Assembly (NCBI RefSeq): GCF_018409545.1
Contig: NZ_AP024563.1
Location: forward strand, 850,501 to 914,500
Direction: 5' to 3'
Length of the DNA: 64,000 bases
From: Allochromatium tepidum
GTDB taxonomy: Bacteria; Pseudomonadota; Gammaproteobacteria; Chromatiales; Chromatiaceae
The translations under genes were made by a program, and so were the position numbers. Each line of letters starts with the position of its first letter. Position 1 is the first letter of the stretch. Positions 32,928 to 46,433 of the stretch are shown here, piece after piece. Under the pieces are notes generated by a model, which did no database searches, was not told the DNA's origin, and worked only from the letters and a program-made list of their open reading frames with translations.

Positions 32928-34004
32928 ATGGATGTCAAAGCATCCTTGAAACACTTAGACGTGGCCAAGAAGCTGTCCGATCAGTTCGCTCGGTTGATGA
33001 AGCTCTACCACCCGAAGGTCTGGCGCGAAAAAGGACTCATGTGGACGAGCGGGCTCTTCGTCGTCACCTATCTGGTGGTGGTCGTGGTATTGGGAATGCT
33101 CTGGTCGCGCTCCCCCGAGACCTTCGACGTGCGTGCCAATGCGCTGGCGATGGTCGAGGGCGACGAGACGCGCCTGGTGACCGGCAGCTACACCGCCGCC
33201 ACCGCCATCCGCATCGGCGAGACGCTGCTCGGCAAGCCGGGCGGCTATCTGAGCAACGACAAGACCCCTCCCGGCGTCTATCTGGACAACATCCCGAATT
33301 GGGAATTCGGCGCCCTGACCGAGCTGCGCGACCTGACCAATTCGCTGCGCAACGAACTCAGTCGTGCGCAGTCGCAGTCGATCGAGGACCGCGACCTCCA
33401 GATTGCCCAGCCTCAATTCAATTACAACTCCGAGTCCTGGATCCTGCCCTCCAGTGAGTCGGAATACCGCAAGGGTTTAGCGGCGCTCGAACGTTACATG
33501 CGGCGTCTGTCCGATCGCGAGGCGCAATTCTTCGCGCGCGCCGACAATCTGGCGGTCTATCTCAAGGTGGTGGAGAAGCGGCTGGGCAATCTGGCCCAGC
33601 GTCTGTCCTACGCGGTCGGTCAGGACGATCTGGACACCGAACTGGCCGGCGATCCCAGCGCACGCCGTGCAGATGGCGCCGCAAGACAGCTGCATAACCA
33701 AACGCCCTGGTCGCAGATCGACGATGTCTTCTTCGAGGCGCGCGGCTATACCTGGGCGCTCATCCATACGCTGCAAGCCATAGAACTGGACTTCGAGAGC
33801 GTGCTCAAGACCCGCAACGCCCAGGTGTCTTTGCAGCAGATCATCAGCAAGCTGCAGAGCACGCAGGATCCGGTCTGGAGCCCGCTCATCCTCAACGGCA
33901 CGGGTTTTGGTCCCATGGCCAATCATTCGCTGGTGATGGCCTCCTACATCTCGCGTGCCAACGCCGCCATCATCGATCTGCGCCGCCTGCTGGAGCAGGG
34001 TTGA
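32928..34004 (+). CDS. DUF2333 family membrane protein
   Basis: A 358-residue protein with one transmembrane helix (GLFVVTYLVVVVVLGMLW) near residues 43-60 and a large domain of DUF2333 type, with helical segments ESEYRKGLAALERYMRRLSD, QFFARADNLAVYLKVVEKRL and IELDFESVLKTRNAQVSLQQ. The ATG at 32928 is preceded by GGAG with 6-base spacing; the ATG at 32916 contains that site. Its function is unknown; it may be an operon partner of the GH57 pair. Confidence 0.85.
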   Translation: MDVKASLKHLDVAKKLSDQFARLMKLYHPKVWREKGLMWTSGLFVVTYLVVVVVLGMLWSRSPETFDVRANALAMVEGDETRLVTGSYTAATAIRIGETLLGKPGGYLSNDKTPPGVYLDNIPNWEFGALTELRDLTNSLRNELSRAQSQSIEDRDLQIAQPQFNYNSESWILPSSESEYRKGLAALERYMRRLSDREAQFFARADNLAVYLKVVEKRLGNLAQRLSYAVGQDDLDTELAGDPSARRADGAARQLHNQTPWSQIDDVFFEARGYTWALIHTLQAIELDFESVLKTRNAQVSLQQIISKLQSTQDPVWSPLILNGTGFGPMANHSLVMASYISRANAAIIDLRRLLEQG

Positions 34005-34308
34005 CATTCCGAGATGCCGGCTGTCCCGTCTTGACCGCCTCCGTGGTCGCGGCTCCCGCTGCGGCCGGGAAATAGGGCGAGGACTTCGACCGTGCCCACG
34101 CCTGGGCACGGTCGAGCCGACTTCCGGCGCAAAAACCTCTCGTGCGATCCGTGATTCGACGGCCCTGGGTACCCAGAGTCTCCAGTAGGGTTTACCGGAT
34201 CAGTTGGCGCTAAAATGCCGAACCACGAGCCGAGGAGCATCCAAGGCTCGTCCGCTTGCCGCCCGGCAAGCGTGAAATCGATCGCATCACGACTCGAGGT
34301 CAATCAGC
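34005..34308. other. Intergenic region between DUF2333 gene and fadL
   Basis: About 300 bases with no gene. It contains the strong palindrome at 34088-34115 and, further right, a GC-rich stretch without recognisable promoter elements before the FadL gene. No RNA gene or repeat element was recognised. Confidence 0.5.
34088..34115 (+). terminator. Perfect 12-bp hairpin downstream of the GH57 operon
   Basis: CGACCGTGCCCA (34088-34099) and TGGGCACGGTCG (34104-34115) are perfectly complementary around a 4-base loop. It is 84 bases past the DUF2333 stop. No U tract follows, so it may be a transcription end, an mRNA-stabilising structure or a dimeric protein-binding site. Confidence 0.5.
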
Positions 34309-35667
34309 ATGAAAGACCGTCTTGTTTCATCCATCGTATGTGCGGGCATCGTATGTGCGGGCGGTTTGGTCGCCCTGGTCACGGGAAGTGCGCACGCCAC
34401 CAATGGCATGGCGCTCTCCGACTACGGGACGATCGCGGCCGGGCTGGGAGGGGCCTCCCAAGCCTATGACAACGGTAACTATGGCGCGATCAACAATGCC
34501 GCCACCCTGGCCCTGATGGAGCCGGGCAGCCGCCTGGATATCGGCGCCACCTTCATGCACATCGACGCCGCGACCTGGACGTCCGGGGTTCCCGAGGTGG
34601 ACTCCGAGGCCGACTGGTTCTTGATGCCCAACCTGAGTTATATCGTCAAGAGCGGCCAATTCTCCTACGGCATCGGCGCCTTCAGTCAGGGCGGCATGGG
34701 GGCGGACTACGGAAAACACAGCTTCCTGTCCATCGATCCCAACTCCGGCCTGCCGACGGGACTGCGCGACGACAGCCAGGTCATGGTCGGGCGCCTGATC
34801 TTGCCGGTGGCCTTTCAGGTGAACGAACGCCTGAGTCTCGGTGCCGGTCTCGATTTCGTCTATGCCCGGATGACCATGCTCCAGGCCATGCCCCAGCAGG
34901 CCCTGATGGACATGATGACGCCCGGTCAGCAAACCCTGGGTGTCGCTGCGGCGGATCCGAACACGGCCATGGGACTCGGCAGCGCCAATTACGCCCATTT
35001 CGACCTCTCGAAACTGGACAACTGGGGCTTCGGCGGACAAGTGGGTCTGACCTTCAAGGCGACCGACACGCTCACCCTGGGGGCCAGCTATCAGTTCGAG
35101 ACCCAGATGGGCGACCTTGAAGGGGATGGAAGTATCAACGCGGGCGTCGGTAGCGTCTACCAAACCATCGAGGGCGACGCCCGGATCCTCGATTTCCAAT
35201 GGCCGGCGACCTTCAAATTCGGTGTCGCCTTCCAGCCGAACGAGTCGCTGCTGCTGGTGGCCGATATCAAGCACTATGACTGGTCGGGCGTCATGGATTC
35301 GCTCAGGATCGAGTTCCGGCCGAACGGCGGCGGCTATGTGGACGTCGACATGTACCAGAAATGGGACGATCAGACGGTCCTCTCGCTCGGCGCCGAATAC
35401 CGGATCAATCCGGCGCTCAGGGTACGCGCCGGATTCAATTACGCCGCCGACCCGGTGCCGGAGCAGTATCTACAGCATCTGGGCGAGGCCATTACCGAGA
35501 CGCACCTCTCGCTGGGCGTCGGTTACGACATCGACGCGCGCAGTCAGTTGAACGCTGCCTATGTCCATGCCTTCGAGAATTCGGAGACCAACACCAGTCC
35601 GCTGGTCGGTCTGAGCAGCTCTCTGGCTCAGGATTCGTTCAGTCTCAGCTATAGTTACCGCTTCTGA
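34309..35667 (+). CDS. FadL/OmpP1 family outer membrane transport protein
   Basis: A 452-residue long-chain-fatty-acid or hydrophobic-compound channel. It has a signal peptide cut near GSAHATNG, the FadL N-terminal hatch ([20 protein letters not shown]) with NNAATLALM corresponding to the conserved NPA region, amphipathic beta strands and a C-terminal aromatic residue (LSYSYRF) for barrel assembly. In sulfur and aromatic degraders homologues take up hydrocarbons; the substrate here is unknown. The signal peptide contains a duplicated IVCAG unit caused by a 15-bp tandem repeat. It converges on the methionine-rich gene. Confidence 0.93.
   Translation: MKDRLVSSIVCAGIVCAGGLVALVTGSAHATNGMALSDYGTIAAGLGGASQAYDNGNYGAINNAATLALMEPGSRLDIGATFMHIDAATWTSGVPEVDSEADWFLMPNLSYIVKSGQFSYGIGAFSQGGMGADYGKHSFLSIDPNSGLPTGLRDDSQVMVGRLILPVAFQVNERLSLGAGLDFVYARMTMLQAMPQQALMDMMTPGQQTLGVAAADPNTAMGLGSANYAHFDLSKLDNWGFGGQVGLTFKATDTLTLGASYQFETQMGDLEGDGSINAGVGSVYQTIEGDARILDFQWPATFKFGVAFQPNESLLLVADIKHYDWSGVMDSLRIEFRPNGGGYVDVDMYQKWDDQTVLSLGAEYRINPALRVRAGFNYAADPVPEQYLQHLGEAITETHLSLGVGYDIDARSQLNAAYVHAFENSETNTSPLVGLSSSLAQDSFSLSYSYRF
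34333..34362 (+). repeat. 15-bp perfect tandem duplication in the FadL signal peptide
   Basis: ATCGTATGTGCGGGC occurs twice in direct succession (34333-34347 and 34348-34362), encoding [10 protein letters not shown] in the hydrophobic core of the signal sequence. The copies are identical and 15 bp keeps the frame, so this is a recent slippage or a length-variable site. Confidence 0.9.
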
Positions 35668-35684
35668 GTCCTGACGGCGGCGCG

Positions 35685-35704
35685 CGGCCCGTGACCAAGG
35701 GCCG
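35685..35704. terminator. Hairpin between convergent fadL and methionine-rich gene
   Basis: CGGCCC (35685-35690) pairs with GGGCCG (35699-35704) around an 8-base loop in the 38-base gap between two convergent stops. It could serve both transcripts. Neither side has a strong U tract. Confidence 0.45.
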
Positions 35705-35705
35705 C

Positions 35706-36173
35706 TCAACGCATCATGCTGTTCATGAAGTCCATGGGATTGGTGAAGGAGTTGATGCCACGGTTCATGTCGACGCCCATGTTGTGCATGACCGGCCCCA
35801 TGGTCGCCACGGAGGGTGCCATGAACGAGACCGATTTGGCGAGCGTATCCAGATCCTCGGCCATGAGGCTGTACATCTCCGACATATGTGCATCGATCTC
35901 GGTGATCTCACGCGCGATGATGTCGATATCGGAAATATTCTTGCCCATGACGGCCATGGTCGCGTTCATGGTCCCCATGTCCCCGCGCATCGCCCGCATG
36001 TCCTCCGACATGCCCGCGATGCCGCCACGCATCGCCAGCATGGATTGATTCATCTCCACCATGGCGGTTCGCATGGCGCGCATGGAGAGCATCATGTCGT
36101 ACATGATGCCCATCATCAGGCCTCCACCCAGGAGGCCGGCAAGGATCATCAACGGCTTGGCCAGTCGGTTCAT
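35706..36173 (-). CDS. Methionine-rich membrane-anchored coiled-coil protein
   Basis: I do not recognise a family. The 155 residues include 32 methionines (about 21%). Residues ~8-26 form a membrane anchor ([20 protein letters not shown]); the rest is a long amphipathic helix in which methionine recurs every 3-4 residues ([20 protein letters not shown], then [20 protein letters not shown]). Such a pattern suits a methionine-lined coiled coil, perhaps a scaffold, or a site for soft-metal binding or oxidant scavenging. It converges on fadL and is divergent, by 24 bases, from a decayed ABC export operon. Function unknown. Confidence 0.75.
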   Translation of the reverse strand: MNRLAKPLMILAGLLGGGLMMGIMYDMMLSMRAMRTAMVEMNQSMLAMRGGIAGMSEDMRAMRGDMGTMNATMAVMGKNISDIDIIAREITEIDAHMSEMYSLMAEDLDTLAKSVSFMAPSVATMGPVMHNMGVDMNRGINSFTNPMDFMNSMMR

Positions 36174-36197
36174 GTCTCAGGTTCTCTCGGTCCAGGT

Positions 36198-36919
36198 ATG
36201 AAGGATGCCGCGCGGTCTGCGCCTGTGTTCCAGGCGCGTGGACTCACCAAGGTCTATGTCATGGGCGAGATCCGGGTCGAGGCCCTGCGGGGCGTCGATC
36301 TCGATCTCTATCCCGGTGAACTGGTGGTGCTGCTCGGGCCATCGGGCAGCGGCAAGTCTACACTGCTCAACATCCTGGGTGGTCTGGATTCGCCGACCGG
36401 CGGTTAGGTGATCGCGGACGGGCGTGATCTGACCCTGGCCGGCGAGCGGGCACTGACCGCCTTTCGCCGTCAGGTCGTCGGCTTCGTCTTCCAGTTCTAC
36501 AACCTGATCCCCAGTCTCACCGCGCGCGAGAACGTCGCCATCGTCACCGAGATCGCCGAGGATCCGATGACGCCCGAGGCGGCGCTCGATCTGGTGGGCT
36601 CGGCGCGCGTCTCGATCATTTTCCGGCCCGGCTCTCGGGCGGTGAACAGCAGCGGGTGGCCATCGCGCGCGCCATCGCCAAGCGTCCGCGCGTACTGCTG
36701 TGCGATGAGCCGACTGGGGCGCTGGACTCGACGACCGGTGTCATCGTGCTTGAGGTTCTGGAGCGCGTGAATCGCGAACTGGGCGCCGCCACGGCGATCA
36801 TCACCCACAATGCCGCCATCGCGGCCATGGCCGATCGCGTCATTCAGATGGCCGATGGGCGGATTCAGTCGGTGCGCGTCAATGCCGAGCGGGTCGCGCC
36901 GCGCGAGATCCAGTGGTGA
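36198..36919 (+). pseudogene. ABC transporter ATP-binding protein, inactivated
   Basis: Clearly a MacB/LolD-type ATPase: Walker [19 protein letters not shown], signature [16 protein letters not shown] and Walker [13 protein letters not shown] are all readable, but in pieces. A nonsense codon TAG at 36405-36407 stands where the family has glutamate ([14 protein letters not shown]), most simply a GAG to TAG change. A second lesion, loss of one G in the run at 36596-36598, shifts the frame before [12 protein letters not shown]. The remaining frame ends at 36919, overlapping the permease fragment as GTGA. It is part of a decayed exporter operon. Confidence 0.85.
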
Positions 36920-37497
36920 GCACGCTCGACCGCAAGCTCCGGCGCGAACTCTGGAGCCTGCGCGGTCAGGTGCTGGCGATCGCCGTGGTGATCGCGGGCG
37001 GAGTATCGACGCTGCTGATGTCGCTCGCGACGCTCGATTCGCTGACCCTGACGCGCGATGCCTTCTATCGCGACTATGCGCCGGGTGGTGCTCGAACTGG
37101 GCACGCGGCCCGGCGTCGACTGGGCCGAGCCGACCCGTCAGGTCGCGGTGCGTCTGCGTCACGCCAATGCCGAACGCTCACCGAGCGGGCGCGCGATCCG
37201 GCGACACTGCGGGTGCTGGGCTTCAGCCTCGGCGAGATCACGGCGATCCTGTTGGGCGAGCTGGCGCTCCTGACCGCCATCGCCATCCCGGTCGGATTCG
37301 GCATCGGCTGGGGGTTGATCGCGCTCATCGTGCGTGGTGTCGAGTCCGAACTCTATCGCATCCCGCTGATCCTGGAGCCGAGCGTGTTCGCCTTTGCGGC
37401 GAGCGTCATCCTGGTCGCCGCGCTCCTGTCGGGCCTGCTGGTCGCGCGCCGTCTGCGCGAACTGGATCTGGTGGCCGTACTCAAGACTCAAGAATGA
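36916..37497 (+). pseudogene. FtsX-like ABC permease with large internal deletion
   Basis: The first ~50 codons match the N-terminus of a MacB/FtsX-like permease (STLDRKLRRELWSLRGQVLA, VVIAGGVSTLLMSLATLDSL). After FYRDYA the sequence becomes a jumble in mixed frames, then the C-terminal membrane part returns (RARDPATLRVLGFSLGEITA, ILLGELALLTAIAIPVGFGI, ending RRLRELDLVAVLKTQE). Intact two-repeat permeases have about 780 residues; here only 194 codons remain. The central domain is gone, so no transporter can form. Confidence 0.8.
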
Positions 37498-37738
37498 ATG
37501 CCAAAGGGACCGCCATCCGTCGTCGTGTCATCCGGGTGCTGAGCGCTTTGGCGCTGCTCGCGCTCGCGGCCGAGGCGTCGGCGAATCTGGCGCAGAGCAT
37601 CCGTGATCGTCCATCCCGCTCGCGAGCCGGCCGACGGAACGCGCATCGAGACGCGCCTATGAGAAGTGCGAGTCCGCCGTCGAGGCCGACCATGCCTAGC
37701 GTTTGTGCTGCGCTACGTGAGCACATAACAGCGAGGTA
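37494..37738 (+). pseudogene. Remnant of a HlyD-type membrane fusion protein
   Basis: The ATG at 37494 overlaps the permease stop, as expected of the third gene in an ABC-permease-HlyD operon. The start MNAKGTAIRRRVIRVLSALA followed by LLALAAEA looks like the membrane anchor of a HlyD/MacA-like protein, but the following ~50 codons are arginine/serine-rich and show no barrel-sandwich or hairpin domain. I read it as the N-terminus of such a protein joined to unrelated or shifted sequence. Identification relies on operon position. Confidence 0.5.
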
Positions 37739-37762
37739 GCCCATGGAAACGTTGCCCGGCGC

Positions 37763-37894
37763 CGTGGTATCCCCGTGGCGGGCTTGGCGGGAGTGCTGCT
37801 GGCCGCCAAGCGCTCAGGTATGTTGGAATCCGTCGGACCCGTGCTGGCCGATCTGGTCGCGAAGGTCTTGCGTCAGGCCGGCGAGTCACCCTGA
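37763..37894 (+). pseudogene. C-terminal remnant of a DUF3368 (PIN-like) protein
   Basis: The frame from 37763 reads RGIPVAGLAGVLLAAKRSGM, then VGPVLADLVAKVLRQAGESP and a stop at 37892-37894. GIPVxGLxGVLLxAKRxG is the characteristic end of DUF3368 proteins, PIN-domain relatives often found as toxin-like partners of small UPF0175-type antitoxins. The PIN active-site part is absent and no start codon with a ribosome site precedes it, so it is a fragment. Confidence 0.6.
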
Positions 37895-37937
37895 TTCATT
37901 CGCCGCTCCGGCAGAGACGCAGCCGCTTCTCTCGCTT

Positions 37938-38819
37938 TCACCAGCCGCCATTCACGGCCTGCCGGCAGAGCGCTTCCCATTCGCGCTCGCCGATGTCGAG
38001 CATGTGCCCGGCCTGATCGCGATACTCCAGCATCTCGGCCGTCTCGTCGGTGCCGTTGGCCAGTGCGACGAGATAATGCGCCAGCTGCCCGAGCGCGATC
38101 AGGTGCGGGATGCGCCGATCCTCGGCCTCCAGATGGCGCGTGCCGTGATGATGCAGGATCGCCAGCCCGATGAACTCGGGCAGCTTCCAGTTGTTCGCCA
38201 GCAGGAACCCGACCACGGCGTGATCCGTGCCGAGCGTGGCGCGCTCGTGGATCAGCAGCTCGCTCGGCGTGCTGTCGGCGCGAAAACTCCACTCGGCGAT
38301 GTAGTTGTCGGTGACATTGGCGAAGATCAGACTGCCGACGTCATGCATGATGCCGAACAGATAGGCCTCGTCCTCGCCGATGTCCGGCGTCAGCCGCGCC
38401 AAGGCGGTGACGATGCGCGCCGTCCCGAGGATCGACTCCCAGAGCACCCGCACCGGTCCCTGATTGACCTCCAGCAGACGATTGATCGCCTCGGCCGTCA
38501 CCAGATTGGTCAGACGCGCCAGTCCCAGGAGTCCGGCCGCCTGATGAACGCTCGCCACCTGCGCCGGCAGATTGAATGCCGGCGAGTTGACGACGCGCAG
38601 CACCTGCCCCGTCAGCACCGGATCCTGGGCGATGAGGCCCGAGGCTACCTTGAGATCCGGCTCGGCTCGCATCAGCTCGCGACGCAAGGCCATCACCACG
38701 TCCGGGATCTGGGGTACGGGCGCTCGACGCACTACGTTCAGCGCGGCCTCGAACACCGGCTTGGACGGGTAGAGCGAGCGATTCGATGTCTGGTGTTGGG
38801 CAACGGCTTGAGCGGTCAT
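37938..38819 (-). CDS. HDOD domain protein
   Basis: A 293-residue protein with the HDOD fold, a non-catalytic relative of HD phosphohydrolases found in signalling: IPDVVMALRRELMRAEPDLK, LIAQDPVLTGQVLRVVNSPA, AGLLGLARLTNLVTAEAINR and FGIMHDVGSLIFANV (HD remnant), with AILHHHGTRHLE further on. Such proteins often act with c-di-GMP or two-component systems, which fits the neighbourhood. The start at 38819 was chosen because the frame further upstream (to 38927) is low-complexity and lacks similarity. Confidence 0.88.
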   Translation of the reverse strand: MTAQAVAQHQTSNRSLYPSKPVFEAALNVVRRAPVPQIPDVVMALRRELMRAEPDLKVASGLIAQDPVLTGQVLRVVNSPAFNLPAQVASVHQAAGLLGLARLTNLVTAEAINRLLEVNQGPVRVLWESILGTARIVTALARLTPDIGEDEAYLFGIMHDVGSLIFANVTDNYIAEWSFRADSTPSELLIHERATLGTDHAVVGFLLANNWKLPEFIGLAILHHHGTRHLEAEDRRIPHLIALGQLAHYLVALANGTDETAEMLEYRDQAGHMLDIGEREWEALCRQAVNGGW

Positions 38820-38966
38820 GGCGACTCGGCGCGCTCCATGGGGCAAATGAGATTGAATTATACTGGATGGTGCTCTTCTGCGCCCAAACCAAGCGCCGTT
38901 TTGTGATCCCGTTCTCGGTTCGATCACCTCCAGCGCCGGGGCCGCGCGTCACCGTGCGCGGCCACC

Positions 38967-39821
38967 TTAAGGCGAGTGCGCCTGTGCGTACTCGGACTGG
39001 ATGCACTCCACGAGTTCGAGCGCTTCCTCGAACTCGAATCCGAGCAGATGGCGCTCGATGCGCTCGAACGATTCGCCGAGACTCGACCGCAACAGGGTCC
39101 GCTCGTTGCGCAGCAGCGCGATGGCCTGGGTATCGTTCTCGCGCAGCAGATGGAGCAGGGTCGTGAACAGGTGTTCGCGCCGCTCCGCCTGATCCTCGGG
39201 CGGATTCGGCGTGGCTTCGGTCGCGGGCGGGCTGCCCAGTGCCGCCAGGGTCTGATTCAGCGGCGAGAAGGCCGTCGCGATCCGGTCGATCGCCACGCGA
39301 ATCGGCTCGGCCTGGAGGTCGGGATCGGCCTTGAGCATGTTCCATCCGGCGCAGTTCCTGGGTGCGGGCCGCGACGAGCACCTCCAGATGGGCGCGCTGC
39401 CGGAGCTGCCGGCGCCGGCGCAGAACATGGAGCCCGATAGCACTGAAGACGATCGCTAGGAATCCGGCCAGTATGATCCAGATCGAGTGCAGGACGAAGA
39501 CGCTCAGCATCTCCTCGCGATCCATCTTGGCCAGCAGATGCCAGTCGGTTCCGGGAATGGATGTGACGACGCCCATGACCGGTCGCCGACGATCGTCGAA
39601 ACCGCACGCGAGTGTGCCGGGCGTGGCGGTCGCCGACCACATCCAGTCGGCCGGTGAGCCGGGCTCGTCGAGCGGCAGATAGTGGGACACCAGTCCAGGG
39701 CGCAGATGTTCGTGCTGGCCCAGCACCGGCAGCCGGTCGCCATCGCGCCTCAGGAGACGATCAGGAATGGCAACCACTGGAGCCGGTTGGCTGGGGGCTG
39801 GGTTCCTTGGGTATCGACCAT
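38967..39821 (-). pseudogene. Membrane sensor kinase collapsed to three fragments
   Basis: Three pieces of one sensor gene are visible in order on the minus strand. From 39821: MVDTQGTQPPANRLQWLPFL, the first membrane anchor, which then hits a stop. From about 39750: the end of a CACHE-type periplasmic domain (VVTSIPGTDWHLLAKMDREE), a second membrane helix (HSIWIILAGFLAIVFSAIGL) and the linker ARTQELRRME. From about 39350: LQAEPIRVAIDRIATAFSPL and the shared helical tail ending GFEFEEALELVECIQ. The kinase and receiver domains between linker and tail are missing, so at least two deletions occurred. It is divergent from the large hybrid kinase, which has the same tail. Confidence 0.75.
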
Positions 39822-39970
39822 GACTCGCCCGCGAACTCGATGCGAAACTGTGACGGATTGCTCAAAAGGATAGCAATCCTTGGTTCGGCTGGTGCAATAT
39901 CGCCCCTACATGGAAAAGCTCCAACTCGCGGGTGCCTCGACCCGCGCCAACGAATCCCGAATCAACGCGC

Positions 39971-44064
<4,094 letters not shown>

Positions 44065-44068
<4 letters not shown>

Positions 44069-45732
44069 CGGCCGCCACGACGACGCGGCTCTCCGGTCGG
44101 CGCATCGCCCCGAACTCCGGAAGCCTGGGCAGCGAGGCCCTGGATGAGCGCGTCCACGAGATCCTGCGCCTGACCGATCTGAGGCGCCCGCTGTGGGCGC
44201 TGGGACTGGCGTTCGCCGGCATGACGCTGCTGCTCGCCGTGCAGGTCGTCCGGCCCGCGGCGGCCTGGACACACTGGAGTCTGTTCGGGTTGCTGGGGCT
44301 GGGACTGACCGGTATCGTGCTGGTCCGGCGGCGACTGCGCGATCGGCTGTTGCGGCCGCTGGCACGTCTGGAGCACTCGCTGACCCAGGTCTGTCAGGGC
44401 GAGCCGGGGGCCGGCGACAGTCTGACCGAGACCGGGGTGTTGCAGGGCATCGCTCAGGACATCCGCAGTCTCAACGAGGAGCTGACGGGGCTCTACGAGG
44501 ACATGGACGATCGCGTGGCGCGCCAGACGCGGCGTCTGGCCCAGAAGACCGCCTCGCTCAAGATCCTCTACGACGTGGCCGCCGGCATCCATCAGACCGA
44601 GAGCGTGGAGGAACTGCTGTTGCGCTTCCTGCGCGTGCTCAAGGAGATGATCAACGCGCGCGCGGCGACCGTGCGGCTGGTGTTGCCGGACGGCACGCGG
44701 CGGCTGATCGGCTCCATCGGGCTGAACGACGATCTGGTGCGCGAGTCCGAGATGGCGCCGGTCGATCTCTGTCTGTGCGGCAATGTGCTCGCGCCCGGTG
44801 ACATCCTGTGCGACAACGACGCGCGCTACTGCTCGCGCCTCTATGGCCGGCGCATGTTCGCCAGTTCCGAGATCGAGGTGGTCACGGTGCCGCTGGAGCA
44901 TCGCGACGAGCTGCTCGGCGTCTATAGCCTGTTCCTCGACCGCCCCGGCCTGAAGGGGCGCGAGGACATCCTGGATCTGCTGTTCACCGTCGGTCATCAT
45001 CTGGGTATGGCCATCGCCAAGCAGCGTTCGGACGCCGAGGCGCACCGGCTGTCGATCGTCGAGGAGCGCAACGCGCTCGCCCACGAGCTGCACGATTCGC
45101 TGGCGCAGACCCTGGCCAGTCTGCGCTTCCAGTGCCGGATGCTCGACGACTCGCTCGCGGGCTGTCCCATCCCGCCTGAGGCGCGCAACGATCTCACGCG
45201 CATCCGCAATGGTCTGGACGAGGCCCACACCGAGCTGCGCGAGCTGCTGGCGAGCTTTCGCGCGCCGCTCGACCGGTGCGGACTGGTGCCGGCGCTCGAA
45301 AAACTCACCCAGCGGCTCGGGCGCGAGACCGGCGCCCATGTCCTGTTCCAGAACGACAGCCGGCCCTTCGAGTTGTCGGCGACCGAGGAACTGCAATTGC
45401 TGCGCATCGCTCAGGAGACGCTGGCCAACATCCGCAAGCACGCCCAGGCGCATACGGTGCGCGTCCTGCTGACGCGCGAGAGCGGCGGGCGGCATGTGCT
45501 GCTGATCGAGGACGACGGGGTCGGCTTCAGCCCGCCGGACGCGCAATCCCCGCCGGGTGAGCGCATCGGGCTGTCGATCCTGGAGGAACGCGCTCGGCGC
45601 ATCGGTGCCGAGTTGCGCATCGAGAGCGAGCCGGGGGAGGGGACGCGGGTGGAGATCGTCTTCGACGCCGGACGCCGTCCGGGGCGTCATCGGACTCAGG
45701 GCCTGGAGACGGATCGATGCGCGTACTCCTGA
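44065..45732 (+). CDS. NarX-type sensor histidine kinase
   Basis: A 555-residue kinase with two transmembrane helices (LWALGLAFAGMTLLLAVQVV and HWSLFGLLGLGLTGIVLV) and almost no periplasmic loop, so sensing is probably cytoplasmic. A coiled coil leads to a GAF-like domain with a cysteine-rich stretch (VDLCLCGNVLAPGDILCDND), similar to the NarX central module. The HisKA_3 domain has ERNALAHELHDSLAQTLASL and the ATPase ends EDDGVGF and ERIGLSILEERA. The ligand is unknown; the cysteines suggest redox sensing. GTG start; overlaps the response regulator gene by 16 bases. Confidence 0.92.
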
Positions 45733-46433
45733 TCGATGATCATGCCTTGTTTCGCTTTGGGCTTCAGGAGTTGCTGGAGCGGCGCGGTATCGAGGTGGTG
45801 GCGGCCGTGGGCGATTCCAGCACTGGGATCGAGCGGGTGGCCGCGACCCGTCCCGATGTGGTCCTGCTCGACATGCGGATGCCGGGGCTGAACGGGCTGG
45901 AGTTGTTGCGCCGGTTGCGTGCGGCCCATCAGTCGATGCCGATCGCGATGCTGACCACCAGTGCCGAGGAGCGCGATGTGATCGATTCGCTCCAGAGTGG
46001 GGCGCAGGGGTATCTGCTCAAGGATATGGAGCCGGATGCGCTGATCGCGGCCTTGGGTGAGATCGTGCAGGGGCGCACGGTGGTGGCGCCTGAGTTGATG
46101 GGGGTGCTGGCGCGGGCGGTGCGGGGTGAGTCGAAGCCGGTGCCCGTGGCGGGCGGCGGTGCGGCGGATCTGACCCCGCGCGAGCAGGAGATCCTCTGTC
46201 ATCTCGCTGAGGGGCAGAGCAACAAGACCATCGCGCGTGCGTTGGGGATCTCGGAGGGGACGGTCAAGCTGCATGTGAAGGCGATCCTGCGTAAGCTCGA
46301 CGTGCATTCGCGGGTCGAGGCGGCGGTGATCGCGGTCGAGCGGGGGTTGTGTGAGCGGGGCGGCTCGGGTGGTTGCGGTGGTGGTAGTGGTGGCGGTGGC
46401 GACTCGGGCGCCGGCGGTCGGGGGTCGCCGTGA
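45717..46433 (+). CDS. NarL/FixJ family response regulator with glycine-rich tail
   Basis: Receiver domain (LLIDDHALFRFGLQELLERR; phospho-acceptor in VVLLDMRMPGLNG; LLKDMEPDALIAAL) followed by a LuxR/NarL helix-turn-helix (LTPREQEILCHLAEGQSNKT, ISEGTVKLHVKAIL). It is the partner of the overlapping NarX-type kinase. The conserved fold ends at AVIAVERGL; the remaining ~28 residues (CERGGSGGCGGGSGGGGDSG) are glycine-rich and partly encoded by the left arm of a 24-bp inverted repeat, so the tail may be an acquired extension. Confidence 0.95.
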   Translation: MRVLLIDDHALFRFGLQELLERRGIEVVAAVGDSSTGIERVAATRPDVVLLDMRMPGLNGLELLRRLRAAHQSMPIAMLTTSAEERDVIDSLQSGAQGYLLKDMEPDALIAALGEIVQGRTVVAPELMGVLARAVRGESKPVPVAGGGAADLTPREQEILCHLAEGQSNKTIARALGISEGTVKLHVKAILRKLDVHSRVEAAVIAVERGLCERGGSGGCGGGSGGGGDSGAGGRGSP

